A stretch of DNA of 64,000 nucleotides, taken from NCBI RefSeq assembly GCF_040548875.1, contig NZ_JBEPSJ010000002.1, forward strand, positions 682,001 through 746,000, given 5' to 3'. The notes beneath the pieces were generated by a model, which saw only the letters and a program-made list of their open reading frames with translations, did not search any database and was not told the origin of the DNA. Of the stretch, positions 26,649 to 34,889 are shown piece after piece. Numbering within the stretch: the stretch's first letter is position 1; each line of letters opens with the position of its first letter. This DNA is from Conyzicola nivalis_A (GTDB lineage: Bacteria > Actinomycetota > Actinomycetes > Actinomycetales > Microbacteriaceae). The position numbers and the translations under genes were made by a program.

Positions 26649-26655
26649 TACTACC
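26641..26655. promoter_or_regulatory. GTAG-N5-CTAC operator O4
   Basis: TGTAGTATTACTACC, a near-perfect dyad, covers the -10 region of the plus-strand promoter. It is 72 bp from O3, giving two operators in one divergent region and possible looping or cooperative binding. Confidence 0.72.
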
Positions 26656-26685
26656 ACCACACCGCCGTGACGATTGAGAGACAAC

Positions 26686-27717
26686 GTGAAAGCCATTGTG
26701 TTCCGAGAGGGCTCCCAGTGGGCCGTCGAAGATGTCGACACCCCCGTGCCCGGCGAGGGCGAAGTGCGTCTGCGCATCATTCGCACGGGAGTGTGCGGGA
26801 CCGACGAGCACCTGCTGCACGGCGGGTTCATCGCGAAGCTCCCCCTCATCCCCGGCCACGAGATGCTAGGAGAAGTGGAGTCGCTCGGCGAGGGCGTGAC
26901 CGGCCCCGCCATCGGCACAGTGGTCGCGGTGGACAACACCATCCACTGCGGTGAATGCGGGGCGTGCCTCAAGGGTCGTGCCCTGTTCTGCGAGAACTTC
27001 GTGTCTCTCGGCTGCAACGCGCCCGGCGGCTTCGCCGAGTACGTCGTCGTGCGCGCGGCCAAGACCTTCCCCACCCTCGGACTCTCGCCCGACGTGGCCG
27101 TCTTCGCGGAACCCACGGCATGCGCGATGCACGGTGTCGACATCCTCGACCTCGCACCAGCATCTGACGTGTTGATCTTCGGCGCCGGACCCACCGGCCT
27201 GATCCTCAGCCAGCTCGTGCGCATGGCCGGGGCGGCGCGCGTGACGGTCGCGGCCCCGACGCCGTCCAAGCTCGCTCTGGCGACGCAGTTCGGCGCCGAC
27301 CACACGGTGGTAGTCGATCGCGACGACCCGAGCGCGGCGATCGCTGAGTTGCATACGATCGCACCGAAGGGATTCGACGCGGTCATCGAAGCGACGGGCG
27401 TGGTCGCGTTGCTCGAGCACGCGGTTGGCCTGACGGCGACCGGTGGAACCGTGATGGTCTACGGGGTGGCGTCCGAGGACGCGCGAGCGCGGCTGAGCCC
27501 CTATGAGATCTTCAGCCGCGAGCTGACGGTCAAGGGCTCGTTCGCGCAGGCCTTCACGCTGGGGCGGGCAATGACCGCCCTGCGCTCGGGGCGCATCAGC
27601 GTCGAGGGAATCGTCACAGACGTCGTCGGACTCGACGACTTCGGCCGGGCCCTCTCGAACCTCAAGGACTCTGGCCAGGTGAAGACCATGGTCGATCCAT
27701 CGCTCTGGCGCGCCTGA
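26686..27717 (+). CDS. zinc-dependent alcohol dehydrogenase
   Basis: A 343-residue medium-chain dehydrogenase. Motifs are GVCGTDEHLLHGG, GHEMLGEVESLG, a structural-zinc lobe HCGECGACLKGRALFC, and LIFGAGPTGLILSQL. It resembles sorbitol/L-idonate/galactitol-type dehydrogenases. I chose the GTG at 26686 (MKAIVFREGSQW), the family's usual N terminus. The in-frame TTG at 26674 is the alternative. It is divergent from the cupin/RpiR unit, with two shared operators in between. Confidence 0.88.
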   Translation: MKAIVFREGSQWAVEDVDTPVPGEGEVRLRIIRTGVCGTDEHLLHGGFIAKLPLIPGHEMLGEVESLGEGVTGPAIGTVVAVDNTIHCGECGACLKGRALFCENFVSLGCNAPGGFAEYVVVRAAKTFPTLGLSPDVAVFAEPTACAMHGVDILDLAPASDVLIFGAGPTGLILSQLVRMAGAARVTVAAPTPSKLALATQFGADHTVVVDRDDPSAAIAELHTIAPKGFDAVIEATGVVALLEHAVGLTATGGTVMVYGVASEDARARLSPYEIFSRELTVKGSFAQAFTLGRAMTALRSGRISVEGIVTDVVGLDDFGRALSNLKDSGQVKTMVDPSLWRA

Positions 27718-27726
27718 ACCCACGAA

Positions 27727-27775
27727 CCGGCCGTCGTCGGCCCGGGCCTGTGGTGGGACCCGCGCCGACGGCCGG
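27727..27775. terminator. GC-rich inverted repeat between convergent genes
   Basis: A 10-bp stem CCGGCCGTCG/CGACGGCCGG flanks a loop that is itself dyad-rich (GGCCCGGGCC). It lies 9 bp after the dehydrogenase stop and before the convergent TerC gene's end. No T-run is present, as is common for actinobacterial terminators. Confidence 0.5.
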
Positions 27776-27782
27776 CTGCACC

Positions 27783-27816
27783 GGACGCCCCCCGCACCCC
27801 ATGGGCGCGGGGGTCG
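27783..27816. terminator. second hairpin between convergent genes
   Basis: A stem built from the CCCCCCGC and GCGGGGG tracts around CACCCCATGGGC lies just after the TerC stop on the minus strand. It probably terminates one or both convergent transcripts. Confidence 0.4.
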
Positions 27817-27828
27817 TCTGCGTTACGA

Positions 27829-28830
27829 CTACTCGTCGAGAGAACGCCCGGCGCCCACGGGCTCCAGCTCGCGCCCTCTGGTCTTCAGCAGGCTCGCCAC
27901 AGTCGCCACGGCCACGGTCGCGGCGATGAACAGCAGCGAGAACCAGATGGGAATCTCGGGCACCCACTCGACGTGCTCGCCGCCGTTGATGAACGGCAGC
28001 TCGTTCACGTGCAGGGCGTGGAACACGAGCTTGACGCCGATGAAGCCGAGGATCACGGCAAGGCCCTGGGCCAGGTAGACGAGGCGCTCGAGCAGGCCGC
28101 CGATGAGGAAGAACAGCTGGCGCAGGCCCATCAGCGCGAAGGCGTTTGCGGTGAAGACGATGTACGCCTCCTCGGTGAGTCCGTAGATCGCCGGGATCGA
28201 GTCGACCGCGAACACCAGGTCGACCACGCCGATCGCGACGATGGTCAGCAGCATCGGGGTGAAGAAGCGCTTGCCGTCGATCTTCACGGTGATGCGGTCG
28301 CGGTGGTAGTCGTCGGTGATGGGGAGCACGCGGCGGGCGAGCCTCACCAGCTTGCCGTTGGCGGGGTCGCTCTCGTGGCTGCCGAATGCCTGACGCCAGG
28401 CAAGCACGAGCAGCAGGGCGCCGAAGATGTAGAAGATCCACGAGAAGTTCTCGATTAGGGTCGCGCCGACAGCGATGAAGATACCGCGCAGCACGAGCGC
28501 GATGATGATGCCGATCATCAGCACCTTCTGCTGGTACGCCTTGGGCACGGCGAAACCGCTCATGATGATGAGGAACACGAACAGGTTGTCGATCGACAGC
28601 GCCTTCTCGGTGAGGTAGCCGGCGAAGTACTCGCCGCCGAATACCCAGCCGTTGGTGACGCCGATGCCCACGCCGAAGAGCAGGGCGAGGCTGATGTAGA
28701 ACACCGACCATCGGGCCGATTCGCCGATGGTGGGTTCGTGCGGCTTGCGCACGTGCACGAAGAACTCGTAGACGAAGAATGCGATGGTGACGGCGATGGT
28801 GATCAGCCAGACGGCAGGACTCACGTTCAC
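27829..28830 (-). CDS. TerC family integral membrane protein
   Basis: A 333-residue polytopic membrane protein of the TerC/Alx family, implicated in manganese export and metallation of secreted proteins. Eight to nine hydrophobic helices are seen. The acidic membrane motifs EKALSIDNLFVFLIIM and GVVDLVFAVDSIPAIYG are the family signature, with DYHRDRITVKIDGKRFFTPM between. I chose the GTG at 28830 (VNVSPAVWL) because GGAG lies six bases upstream. A TTG at 28842 is possible. A probable yybP-ykoY riboswitch precedes it, which fits Mn2+ control. Confidence 0.9.
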   Translation of the reverse strand: MNVSPAVWLITIAVTIAFFVYEFFVHVRKPHEPTIGESARWSVFYISLALLFGVGIGVTNGWVFGGEYFAGYLTEKALSIDNLFVFLIIMSGFAVPKAYQQKVLMIGIIIALVLRGIFIAVGATLIENFSWIFYIFGALLLVLAWRQAFGSHESDPANGKLVRLARRVLPITDDYHRDRITVKIDGKRFFTPMLLTIVAIGVVDLVFAVDSIPAIYGLTEEAYIVFTANAFALMGLRQLFFLIGGLLERLVYLAQGLAVILGFIGVKLVFHALHVNELPFINGGEHVEWVPEIPIWFSLLFIAATVAVATVASLLKTRGRELEPVGAGRSLDE

Positions 28831-28852
28831 GTGGGGCTCCAAGGGTAGGTCG

Positions 28853-28968
28853 AGACTCTAAAGTCTCATCCGCCCCGAGCCGCTCTCGCGATTCGGAAGC
28901 CGCCGCTCCGAGACCCAGTCGTGAGTCCGTATTGACGAAGCGTGCGTGTGTGGATTACTCCCCTTATT
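28853..28968 (-). ncRNA. probable yybP-ykoY (Mn2+) riboswitch
   Basis: Read on the minus strand, the 5' part contains AAGGGGAGTA, followed by CGTCAATACG, a G/C-rich helix region (GGTCTCGGAGC...GCTTCCGA), and GATGAGACTTT near the 3' end. These match the conserved pieces of the yybP-ykoY aptamer: the P1/L1 GGGGAGUA, the CGUCA-type loop and the closing GAUGAGAC/GGUGAGAC. AAGG can pair with CUUU to close P1. A hairpin GAGACT-TTAG-AGTCTC at 28852-28867 overlaps the 3' strand and could be the expression platform. Position before a TerC gene is typical for this class. Confidence 0.7.
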
Positions 28969-29034
28969 GCATGCAAAGCTATCGACCGAGTCTGAGAGAA
29001 CGCGCAGAGGCCGGGCCCGGCATACCCTTGAACA

Positions 29035-29466
29035 GTGTTCCTCACTATGTTCGCCTCCAAGATCCATCGCGCCCGCGTCACCCACTCCGACCTGCACTAT
29101 GTCGGCTCGCTCACGGTCGACCTCGACCTTCTGGACGCGGCGCAGATGCTGCCCGGCCAGCAGGTGAGCGTCGTCGACGTCGACAACGGCGAGCGCTTCG
29201 AGACCTACCTGATCGCGGGCGAGCGGGGCTCCGGCGTGATCGGGGTGAACGGTGCCGCCGCGCACAAGGCGCACATCGGTGACACGGTGATCCTGATCAC
29301 CTACGCGGCGATGACACGGGCGGAGGCGTTGGAGTTCATGCCGGTCGTCGTGCACGTGGACCACGACAACCGCATCGTCGACATCGGGGCCGATCCCGCG
29401 GCGCCGACCGGCAACTCCGAGGCGCCGCCGTTCGCCGCCGCGGCACGACAAAGGCCGCCTCTCTAG
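29035..29466 (+). CDS. panD: aspartate 1-decarboxylase
   Basis: Converts L-aspartate to beta-alanine for pantothenate and coenzyme A. The proenzyme self-cleaves at Gly24-Ser25, visible as HYVGSLTVD at exactly residues 24/25 when the GTG at 29035 is used, which supports this start over the ATG at 29047. SKIHRARVTHSDLHYVGS, GVNGAAAHKAHIGD and VILITYAAM are family-typical. The C-terminal tail (PFAAAARQRPPL) is encoded by the left half of a terminator hairpin. At 143 residues it is slightly longer than most PanD. Confidence 0.93.
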   Translation: MFLTMFASKIHRARVTHSDLHYVGSLTVDLDLLDAAQMLPGQQVSVVDVDNGERFETYLIAGERGSGVIGVNGAAAHKAHIGDTVILITYAAMTRAEALEFMPVVVHVDHDNRIVDIGADPAAPTGNSEAPPFAAAARQRPPL

Positions 29467-29477
29467 AGAGGCGGCCT
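29452..29477. terminator. bidirectional terminator hairpin overlapping the panD stop
   Basis: A perfect 26-bp palindrome built from AGGCCGCCTCTCT and its complement. It includes the panD stop codon TAG (29464-29466). On the minus strand it is followed by TTTGTCG, so it also serves the msrA transcript arriving from the other side. Confidence 0.75.
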
Positions 29478-29500
29478 CCGTCTGATTCACACGGGAGCGA

Positions 29501-30019
29501 CTAGCTCGCGACCTGCTCGCGGCGGGGCAGCTTCCAGCCCGGGCGCACGTAGTGGCACGTGTAGCCGTCGGGATAGGTCTGCAGGTAGTTCTGGTGCTCG
29601 TCCTCGGCCACCCAGAGCGGGCCGACGGGCTCGACCTCGGTGACGACCGGGCCCGGCCAGATGCCCGACGCGTCGACGTCGGCGATCGTGTCGCGGGCGA
29701 CCCGCTCCTGCTCGGCGTCGGCGTAGTAGATCGCGGAGCGGTAGCTGCGTCCGCGGTCGTTGCCCTGGCGGTCCTTGGTCGACGGGTCGTGGATCTGGAA
29801 GAAGAACTCCAGCAGCTCACGGAAGTTCGTCTGCTCGGGGTCGAAGGTGATCTCGATCGCCTCGGCGTGGTCGCCGTGGTTGCGGTAGGTCGCGTTCGGG
29901 GTGTCGCCGCCGGTGTAGCCGACGCGCGTCGAGATGACTCCCGCGCGCTTACGCACCAGCTCCTCGACTCCCCAGAAACATCCGCCTGCCAGCGTGGCCT
30001 TCTCTGTCGTTGCGCTCAT
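29501..30019 (-). CDS. msrA: peptide-methionine (S)-S-oxide reductase
   Basis: Repairs methionine-S-sulfoxide in proteins and free methionine. The catalytic GCFWG motif is at residues 13-17 (LAGGCFWGVEEL). GYTGGDTPNATYRNHGDHAEAIEI and QIHDPSTKDRQGNDRG.SYRSAIYY are family signatures. The protein is 172 residues, the expected size. The start at 30019 overlaps the msrB stop by ATGA, so translation was coupled to msrB, whose frame is now broken upstream. Confidence 0.94.
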   Translation of the reverse strand: MSATTEKATLAGGCFWGVEELVRKRAGVISTRVGYTGGDTPNATYRNHGDHAEAIEITFDPEQTNFRELLEFFFQIHDPSTKDRQGNDRGRSYRSAIYYADAEQERVARDTIADVDASGIWPGPVVTEVEPVGPLWVAEDEHQNYLQTYPDGYTCHYVRPGWKLPRREQVAS

Positions 30020-30467
30020 CGTGCGTCCTCCTTGCTTGTGAACAGGCTGCGGAAGTCTCCGTAGCCCTCCTTCTCCAGATCGTCGACCGCGATGAATCGC
30101 AGCGCAGCCGAGTTGATGCAATAGCGCAGCCCGCCGCTCTCGACCGGCCCGTCGCCGAAGACGTGGCCGAGGTGGCTGTCGCCGTGCGCGGAACGCACCT
30201 CGGTGCGCACCATGCCGTATTCGCGGTCCTGCTTGGTGACGACGTTAGCCGGATCGATGGGCACTGTGAAACTCGGCCAGCCCGATCGGCTGTCGTACTT
30301 GTCGGTCGAGGCGAACAGCGGCTCGCCCGACACGACGTCGACGTAGATTCCCGCGTCCTTCTTGTCCCAGAACCGGCCGGCTCGGTCTCCGCCTCCTGGG
30401 TCACGCGGTACTGCGTGGGAGTGAGGCCCGAGATCGCCTCGGGGGTCTTGCTGTAGGTGGTCGGCAT
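30016..30467 (-). pseudogene. msrB: frameshifted peptide-methionine (R)-S-oxide reductase
   Basis: The first 32 codons from the ATG at 30467 give a good MsrB N terminus (YSKTPEAISGLTPTQYRVTQ, then EAETEP). The rest of MsrB continues in another frame as FWDKKDAGIYVDVVSGEPLF, STDKYDSRSGWPSF, GDSHLGHVFGDGP and the catalytic RYCINSAALRF. The break is at 30373-30382, where the family's usual EP-x-x-SG-x-(F/Y)W is shortened: a net loss of 3n+1 bases, most simply about ten. All catalytic residues lie after the break. Real inactivation and a sequencing error cannot be separated from this sequence alone. Confidence 0.85.
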
Positions 30468-30651
30468 GGGGCGTTCTCCTTCTCGTGCGGTCGCCGCTGG
30501 CTGCAGCGATCATGACGTCGACGGGTACAACGCACGGGGCACGCGAGCTGTTCCGACGCCCCGCGCGCACACAGCCCGCTCGCAGATTCGCCGTGAGCCG
30601 CACCGCAGGTCGGAGTAGCGTCGACGCCAACGCGACGAAGGGATATAGACC

Positions 30652-31311
30652 GTGACGACCTTTGCACTCATTCACGGCGGCGGCTCGACGGCGTGGGACT
30701 GGCACCTCGTGAGCCCCCTCCTGCGGGACGCGGGGCACGACGTCGTCGCCGTCGACCTGCCGATCGAGAACCCGGAGGCGCAGCTCGACGACTACGTCGA
30801 CACCGTGGTGGCGGCGGTGGGCGACAGGCAGCACGTCATCGTCGTCGGCCACTCGCTGGGAGGATTCACCGCTCCTCTCGTCTGCGACGCGCTCCGGGCC
30901 GACGGCCTCGTCTATCTCTCCGCGATGATCCCGCTGCCCGGCGAGAGGTTCGGCGTCTGGTGGACGGCGACCGGTCACGACCGCGAGACCATCGACTCCG
31001 ACCCGGATGTGTTGTTCTTCAACGGAGTGCCGAGGGAGCTCGCCGACGAAGCTCGCCGCAGAGAGCGCGATCAGGCGGGCGCGTGGATGTCGGGCGCCTG
31101 GCCGGCGGAGCGGCTCCCCGACGTTGCGACCCTGGCGATCCTCTGCCTCGACGACCGGTTCTTCCCCGCCGGCTTCATGCGGCGGCACGTCGGCGATCGC
31201 CTGGGAATCACACCCGTCGAGATCCCGGGCGGGCACTACGCCATGCTGACCCATCCCCGGGCGGTCGCGGGCGCTCTCGACGACTTCGCGAAGGAGATCG
31301 CCGCGGCCTAG
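30652..31311 (+). CDS. alpha/beta hydrolase
   Basis: A 219-residue serine hydrolase of the EstC/salicylate-esterase-like group. The oxyanion HGGG (LIHGGGSTAWDWHLV), nucleophile elbow VVGHSLGGF, a late acid in ILCLDDRFFPA and the catalytic His in PGGHYAML are all present. The GTG at 30652 follows a short purine-rich stretch. It is divergent from msrB. The substrate is unknown. Confidence 0.88.
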   Translation: MTTFALIHGGGSTAWDWHLVSPLLRDAGHDVVAVDLPIENPEAQLDDYVDTVVAAVGDRQHVIVVGHSLGGFTAPLVCDALRADGLVYLSAMIPLPGERFGVWWTATGHDRETIDSDPDVLFFNGVPRELADEARRRERDQAGAWMSGAWPAERLPDVATLAILCLDDRFFPAGFMRRHVGDRLGITPVEIPGGHYAMLTHPRAVAGALDDFAKEIAAA

Positions 31312-32147
31312 ACCCGGTCGAGCGCCTCGGGAACCACGTCGAGCCAGCGCTCCCGTTCGGCGGACGTCGGCGCAGCGGGCAGATGTCCTTGCCCGTCGGG
31401 CTTCGGGATGGCCGCCACCAGAGAGCGGGTGTATGGATGCGACGGGTCGTTCCAGACTTTCTCCGTGACTCCCGATTCCACGATTCTCCCGCGGTACATG
31501 ACCACGGTCCGGTCGGCGATGAGCCGCACCACCGCGAGGTCGTGCGAGATGAAGAGCAGACCGGCGCCGGAGTCGATCGCCAGCACGCGCATCATCTCGG
31601 CCACGGCGGCCTGGCTGGAGGCGTCGAGCGCGGAGATCGGCTCGTCGGCGACCAGCAGGTCGGGGCGCGCGGCGAGCGCCCGGGCGATGGCGATGCGCTG
31701 GCGCTGCCCGCCCGAGAAGGAGTTGGGGTAGCGGCCGGCCATGGCGGAGGAGAGTCCGACCCGTTCGAGCCACTCCTCCGGCTTCGATGCGGCAGCCCCG
31801 CGACGACGGGCGGCGGCGATGCCCTCGTTGATCTGAGCACCGACGCGGATGCGCGGGTTGAGCGACGAGTTGGGGTCTTGGAAGACCATCTGGATCGACG
31901 TGAAGTCGTCAGACCGTTTGCGCACCCCGAGGGCAGGCACGGGGCGACCGCGGTAGCGCACCGTACCCTCACGCGGGGACTCCATACCGACGACAGCACG
32001 GGCGAGGCTCGACTTGCCGCACCCGCTTTCGCCGACGAGAGCCACGACTTCGCCGGCAGCGATGTCGAGCGAGACGCCGTCGACGGCGCGCACGACCTTC
32101 GTGCCGTGATACTCGACGACCAGGTCGTCGACCGAGAGCAGGCTCAT
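31308..32147 (-). CDS. peptide ABC transporter ATP-binding protein (DppF/OppF)
   Basis: A 279-residue ATPase of a dipeptide/oligopeptide importer. Walker A GESGCGKSSLARAVVG, signature FSGGQRQRIAIARAL, Walker B LLVADEPISALD and the switch His (FISHDLAVV) are present. The C-terminal HPYTRSLVAAIP is the Dpp/Opp-specific motif. It is last in the operon and overlaps the upstream ATPase stop by 4 bp. Its stop also overlaps the end of the convergent hydrolase gene by 4 bp. Confidence 0.93.
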   Translation of the reverse strand: MSLLSVDDLVVEYHGTKVVRAVDGVSLDIAAGEVVALVGESGCGKSSLARAVVGMESPREGTVRYRGRPVPALGVRKRSDDFTSIQMVFQDPNSSLNPRIRVGAQINEGIAAARRRGAAASKPEEWLERVGLSSAMAGRYPNSFSGGQRQRIAIARALAARPDLLVADEPISALDASSQAAVAEMMRVLAIDSGAGLLFISHDLAVVRLIADRTVVMYRGRIVESGVTEKVWNDPSHPYTRSLVAAIPKPDGQGHLPAAPTSAERERWLDVVPEALDRV

Positions 32148-32950
32148 TCCGTGTCTCCGTTCGCGACCTGCGCACCGGGCAGGGCCGCCAGCAGTTCTCG
32201 TGTGTACTCGTGCTGCGGTGCGGTGAACAGCTGCTCGCGAGTCCCCGACTCGACGATGAGCCCGGCCCGCATCACCGCGACGTCGTCGGCGATAGCGCTC
32301 ATCACGCCGAGGTCGTGCGTGACGAGCAGCACGGCGAGCTGTCGTTCGAGCGCGAGGTCGCGCAGCAGCTGCAGGATTCCCGCCTGCACCGTCACGTCGA
32401 GGGCGGTGGTCGGCTCGTCGGCGAGCAGCACCTCGGGGTCGCAGGCGAGCGCGATCGCGATGGCGATGCGCTGTCGTTGTCCGCCGGAGAACTGGTGCGG
32501 GTAGCGCGCGAGCGCCTCTTCGGGGTCGGGAACCTGCACGCGCTCGAGCAGCTCGATCGCGTGGGCACGCGCCCGCTTGGCGTCGAGCCGGAGGTGCCGA
32601 CGCACATGGTCGGTGAGCTGGGCGCCGATGCGGATCTGCGGGTGCAGGCTCGCCGACGGGTCCTGGAAGATCATGGCGATGCGGCGGCCGCGAATGCCGC
32701 GAAGCCGTTTCAGCGGAAGCCCGATCAGCTCGGTGTCGCCGAGCCGCATCGATCCGCCGACGACGGCGTTGACCGGGAGGAGGCCGAGCACCGCGAGCGA
32801 CGACACCGTCTTGCCCGAACCGGATTCGCCGGCAAGGCCCTGCACGCGACCGGCGTGCAGGTCGAGCGAGATGCCTTTCACGATCGGGGTCGCAGAGCCC
32901 TTCGGGCCGATGGCGATGGTGAGGTCGCGGATGGAGAGTGCGGCGCTCAT
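32144..32950 (-). CDS. peptide ABC transporter ATP-binding protein (DppD/OppD)
   Basis: A 268-residue partner ATPase. Walker A GESGSGKTVSSLAVLG, signature FSGGQRQRIAIAIAL, Walker B VLLADEPTTALDVTVQ and VTHDLGV are all present. The C-terminal HEYTRELLAALPG matches the Dpp/Opp family. The ATG at 32950 (MSAALSIRDLTIAIG) overlaps the permease stop by ATGA. The Cys cluster of FeS-containing DppD proteins is not present. Confidence 0.92.
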   Translation of the reverse strand: MSAALSIRDLTIAIGPKGSATPIVKGISLDLHAGRVQGLAGESGSGKTVSSLAVLGLLPVNAVVGGSMRLGDTELIGLPLKRLRGIRGRRIAMIFQDPSASLHPQIRIGAQLTDHVRRHLRLDAKRARAHAIELLERVQVPDPEEALARYPHQFSGGQRQRIAIAIALACDPEVLLADEPTTALDVTVQAGILQLLRDLALERQLAVLLVTHDLGVMSAIADDVAVMRAGLIVESGTREQLFTAPQHEYTRELLAALPGAQVANGDTE

Positions 32951-33801
32951 GCCTTCACCGCCGCCCGGCTCAGTGCCGACGTGGGGTCGAAGATGTCGCG
33001 CAGGGAGTCTCCGATGAAGTTGAACGCCATAACGACGGTGAGAATGGCGAGTCCCGGGAAGACCCCGATCCACCAGCTGTCGAAGTTCTGCAGCGAGGCC
33101 GAGATCATCGAGCCCCACTCCGCGGTCGGCGGCTGGGCGCCGAGCCCGAGGAACGACAGGCCCGACAGCAGCAGGATCGCCGTGCCGATGTCGAGGGTCG
33201 CCAGCACGAGGATCGGGCCGACGATGTTGGGGGCGATGTCGACCGCGAGCGACTTGGCGGGCGAGAAGCCGAGCAGCCGCCCGGCCACGACGTAGTTCTG
33301 GGTGCGCAGGCTGAGGACGAGGCTGCGCGTCATCCGCGCGTACTGCGGCCACGAGACGATGATCGCGGCGATGACGGCGTTCCAGAGCGACGGCCCGAGC
33401 GAGGCGGCGACGACCATGGCGAGGATGACGGTGGGGAACGCCATGACCAGGTCGGTCAGACGCATGAGTCCTTCGTCGACCCATTTTCCGAAGAACCCGG
33501 CGATCGCGCCGACGACGGTACCGAAGATCATGGATGCGGCGACGAGCAGCAGTGCCACCGGCACGGTGACCGCTGCGCCCGACAGCAGTCGGGAGAAGAT
33601 GTCGCGGCCGAGCGCATCTGTTCCCATCAGTGTGTCGATGCCCGGCTCCTGCAGTCGCGGCAGGTTCTGCGCGAGAGGGTCGTGCGGCAGGTAGAGCGGT
33701 GCGGTGAACGCGACGATGATCCAGCCCAACGCGATGACGGCGCCGACGACGCCGAGCGGCGACACCCAGGCTTTCGGAACTCGGAGTCTGCGGCGTCTCA
33801 T
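32947..33801 (-). CDS. peptide ABC transporter permease (DppC/OppC)
   Basis: A 284-residue permease with an N-terminal helix, a periplasmic loop (HDPLAQNLPRLQEPG...LMGTDALGRDIFSRLLSGA, the family's GTD.LGRD motif) and five further helices. The cytoplasmic coupling loop is GRLLGFSPAKSLAVDIAPN. Start at 33801, with an ATGA overlap to the DppB stop. Confidence 0.93.
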   Translation of the reverse strand: MRRRRLRVPKAWVSPLGVVGAVIALGWIIVAFTAPLYLPHDPLAQNLPRLQEPGIDTLMGTDALGRDIFSRLLSGAAVTVPVALLLVAASMIFGTVVGAIAGFFGKWVDEGLMRLTDLVMAFPTVILAMVVAASLGPSLWNAVIAAIIVSWPQYARMTRSLVLSLRTQNYVVAGRLLGFSPAKSLAVDIAPNIVGPILVLATLDIGTAILLLSGLSFLGLGAQPPTAEWGSMISASLQNFDSWWIGVFPGLAILTVVMAFNFIGDSLRDIFDPTSALSRAAVKA

Positions 33802-34859
33802 GCGAGCCTCACCCTCGGGTCGAGCACGCCGTAGAGCATGTCGACGATGAAATTGATGCCGAGGTAGATGACGCCGACGACGAGGCCGACCCCCATGATC
33901 CCGGGAAGGTCGAGGCTCGTCGCCGACTCGTAGGCGTAGGTGCCGAGCCCCGGCCAGGCGAATACCGCCTCGACGAGCACGGTGCCAGACAAGAGCGATC
34001 CGAAGGCGAGGCCGACGATGGTGAGGATCGGCAGCGAAGCCCCGCGCAGCACGTAGCCGAACAGCACCCGCGAACCGCTGAGGCCCTTCGCCCGGCCCGC
34101 CCGCACGTAGTCGGCGTCGAGCACCTCGAGCACCGAGGTGCGCACGAAGCGGGTGAGCAGGCCGATGGTGAACAGCGACAGCACGAACACGGGCAGCATG
34201 AGGTGCGCCATGGCGTCGAAGAAGATGTCCCACTGGCCGGCCAGCAGCGCGTCGACGGTGTAGAGGCCGGTCACGGTCGGCGGCGGTGTGTAGATCGGCG
34301 AGAGCCGGCCGGAGCCTGGCGCGATCCGCAGCTGGAGGAAGAAGATGTAGAAGCTGGTCAGCGCGAGCCAGAACGTCGGGATGCTCAGCCCGATGAGCGA
34401 GACGACGCGCACTACCTGGTCGGTGATCTTGCCGCGGCGGTAGGCCGCGAGCGAGCCGAGCGCGGTGCCGACGGCGAGGCTGACGATGATCGCGCCGAGG
34501 GCGACCTCGACGGTGGCGGGAACCGCCTTGAGGAGGTCGTCGGCGACGGGCTGGCGGGTGTGCAGCGAGGTGCCCATATCGCCCTGGAACAGGTTGCCGA
34601 CATACGTGAGGTACTGCAGTGGCAGCGGCTGGTCGAGCCCGTACTTCTCGACGTAGGCGGCCACCGTGGCCGGGTTGCTCGCGGCGCCCTCGCCGAGGGC
34701 CGCGGCCACCGGGTTTCCGGGAACGAGGTTGGTCAGAGCGAAGGTGACCACGGTCACGCCGATCAACAGCAGTATGGATGTTCCGAGCCTGCGCAGCAGG
34801 TACCCGACCAGAGGACTTCTGGCCGAGTACCTGCGCGGCACGGTGATGCTTGATGCCAC
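33798..34859 (-). CDS. peptide ABC transporter permease (DppB/OppB)
   Basis: A 353-residue permease. The N terminus LLRRLGTSILLLIGVTVVTFAL, the periplasmic LVPGNPV and the coupling loop ADYVRAGRAKGLSGSRVLFG identify DppB. The last helices contain VEAVFAWPGLGTYAYESATSLDLPGI. It follows the binding-protein gene after 30 bp. Confidence 0.93.
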   Translation of the reverse strand: MASSITVPRRYSARSPLVGYLLRRLGTSILLLIGVTVVTFALTNLVPGNPVAAALGEGAASNPATVAAYVEKYGLDQPLPLQYLTYVGNLFQGDMGTSLHTRQPVADDLLKAVPATVEVALGAIIVSLAVGTALGSLAAYRRGKITDQVVRVVSLIGLSIPTFWLALTSFYIFFLQLRIAPGSGRLSPIYTPPPTVTGLYTVDALLAGQWDIFFDAMAHLMLPVFVLSLFTIGLLTRFVRTSVLEVLDADYVRAGRAKGLSGSRVLFGYVLRGASLPILTIVGLAFGSLLSGTVLVEAVFAWPGLGTYAYESATSLDLPGIMGVGLVVGVIYLGINFIVDMLYGVLDPRVRLA

Positions 34860-34889
34860 GTGTTGACTGTCTCTCGTCGAGATGGGTTG

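Noticed and set aside
32938..33834. A 298-codon plus-strand frame over the peptide permease
   Set aside because: Antisense to a DppC permease with clear family motifs. The product is a low-complexity Arg/Asp/Glu/Gln sequence.
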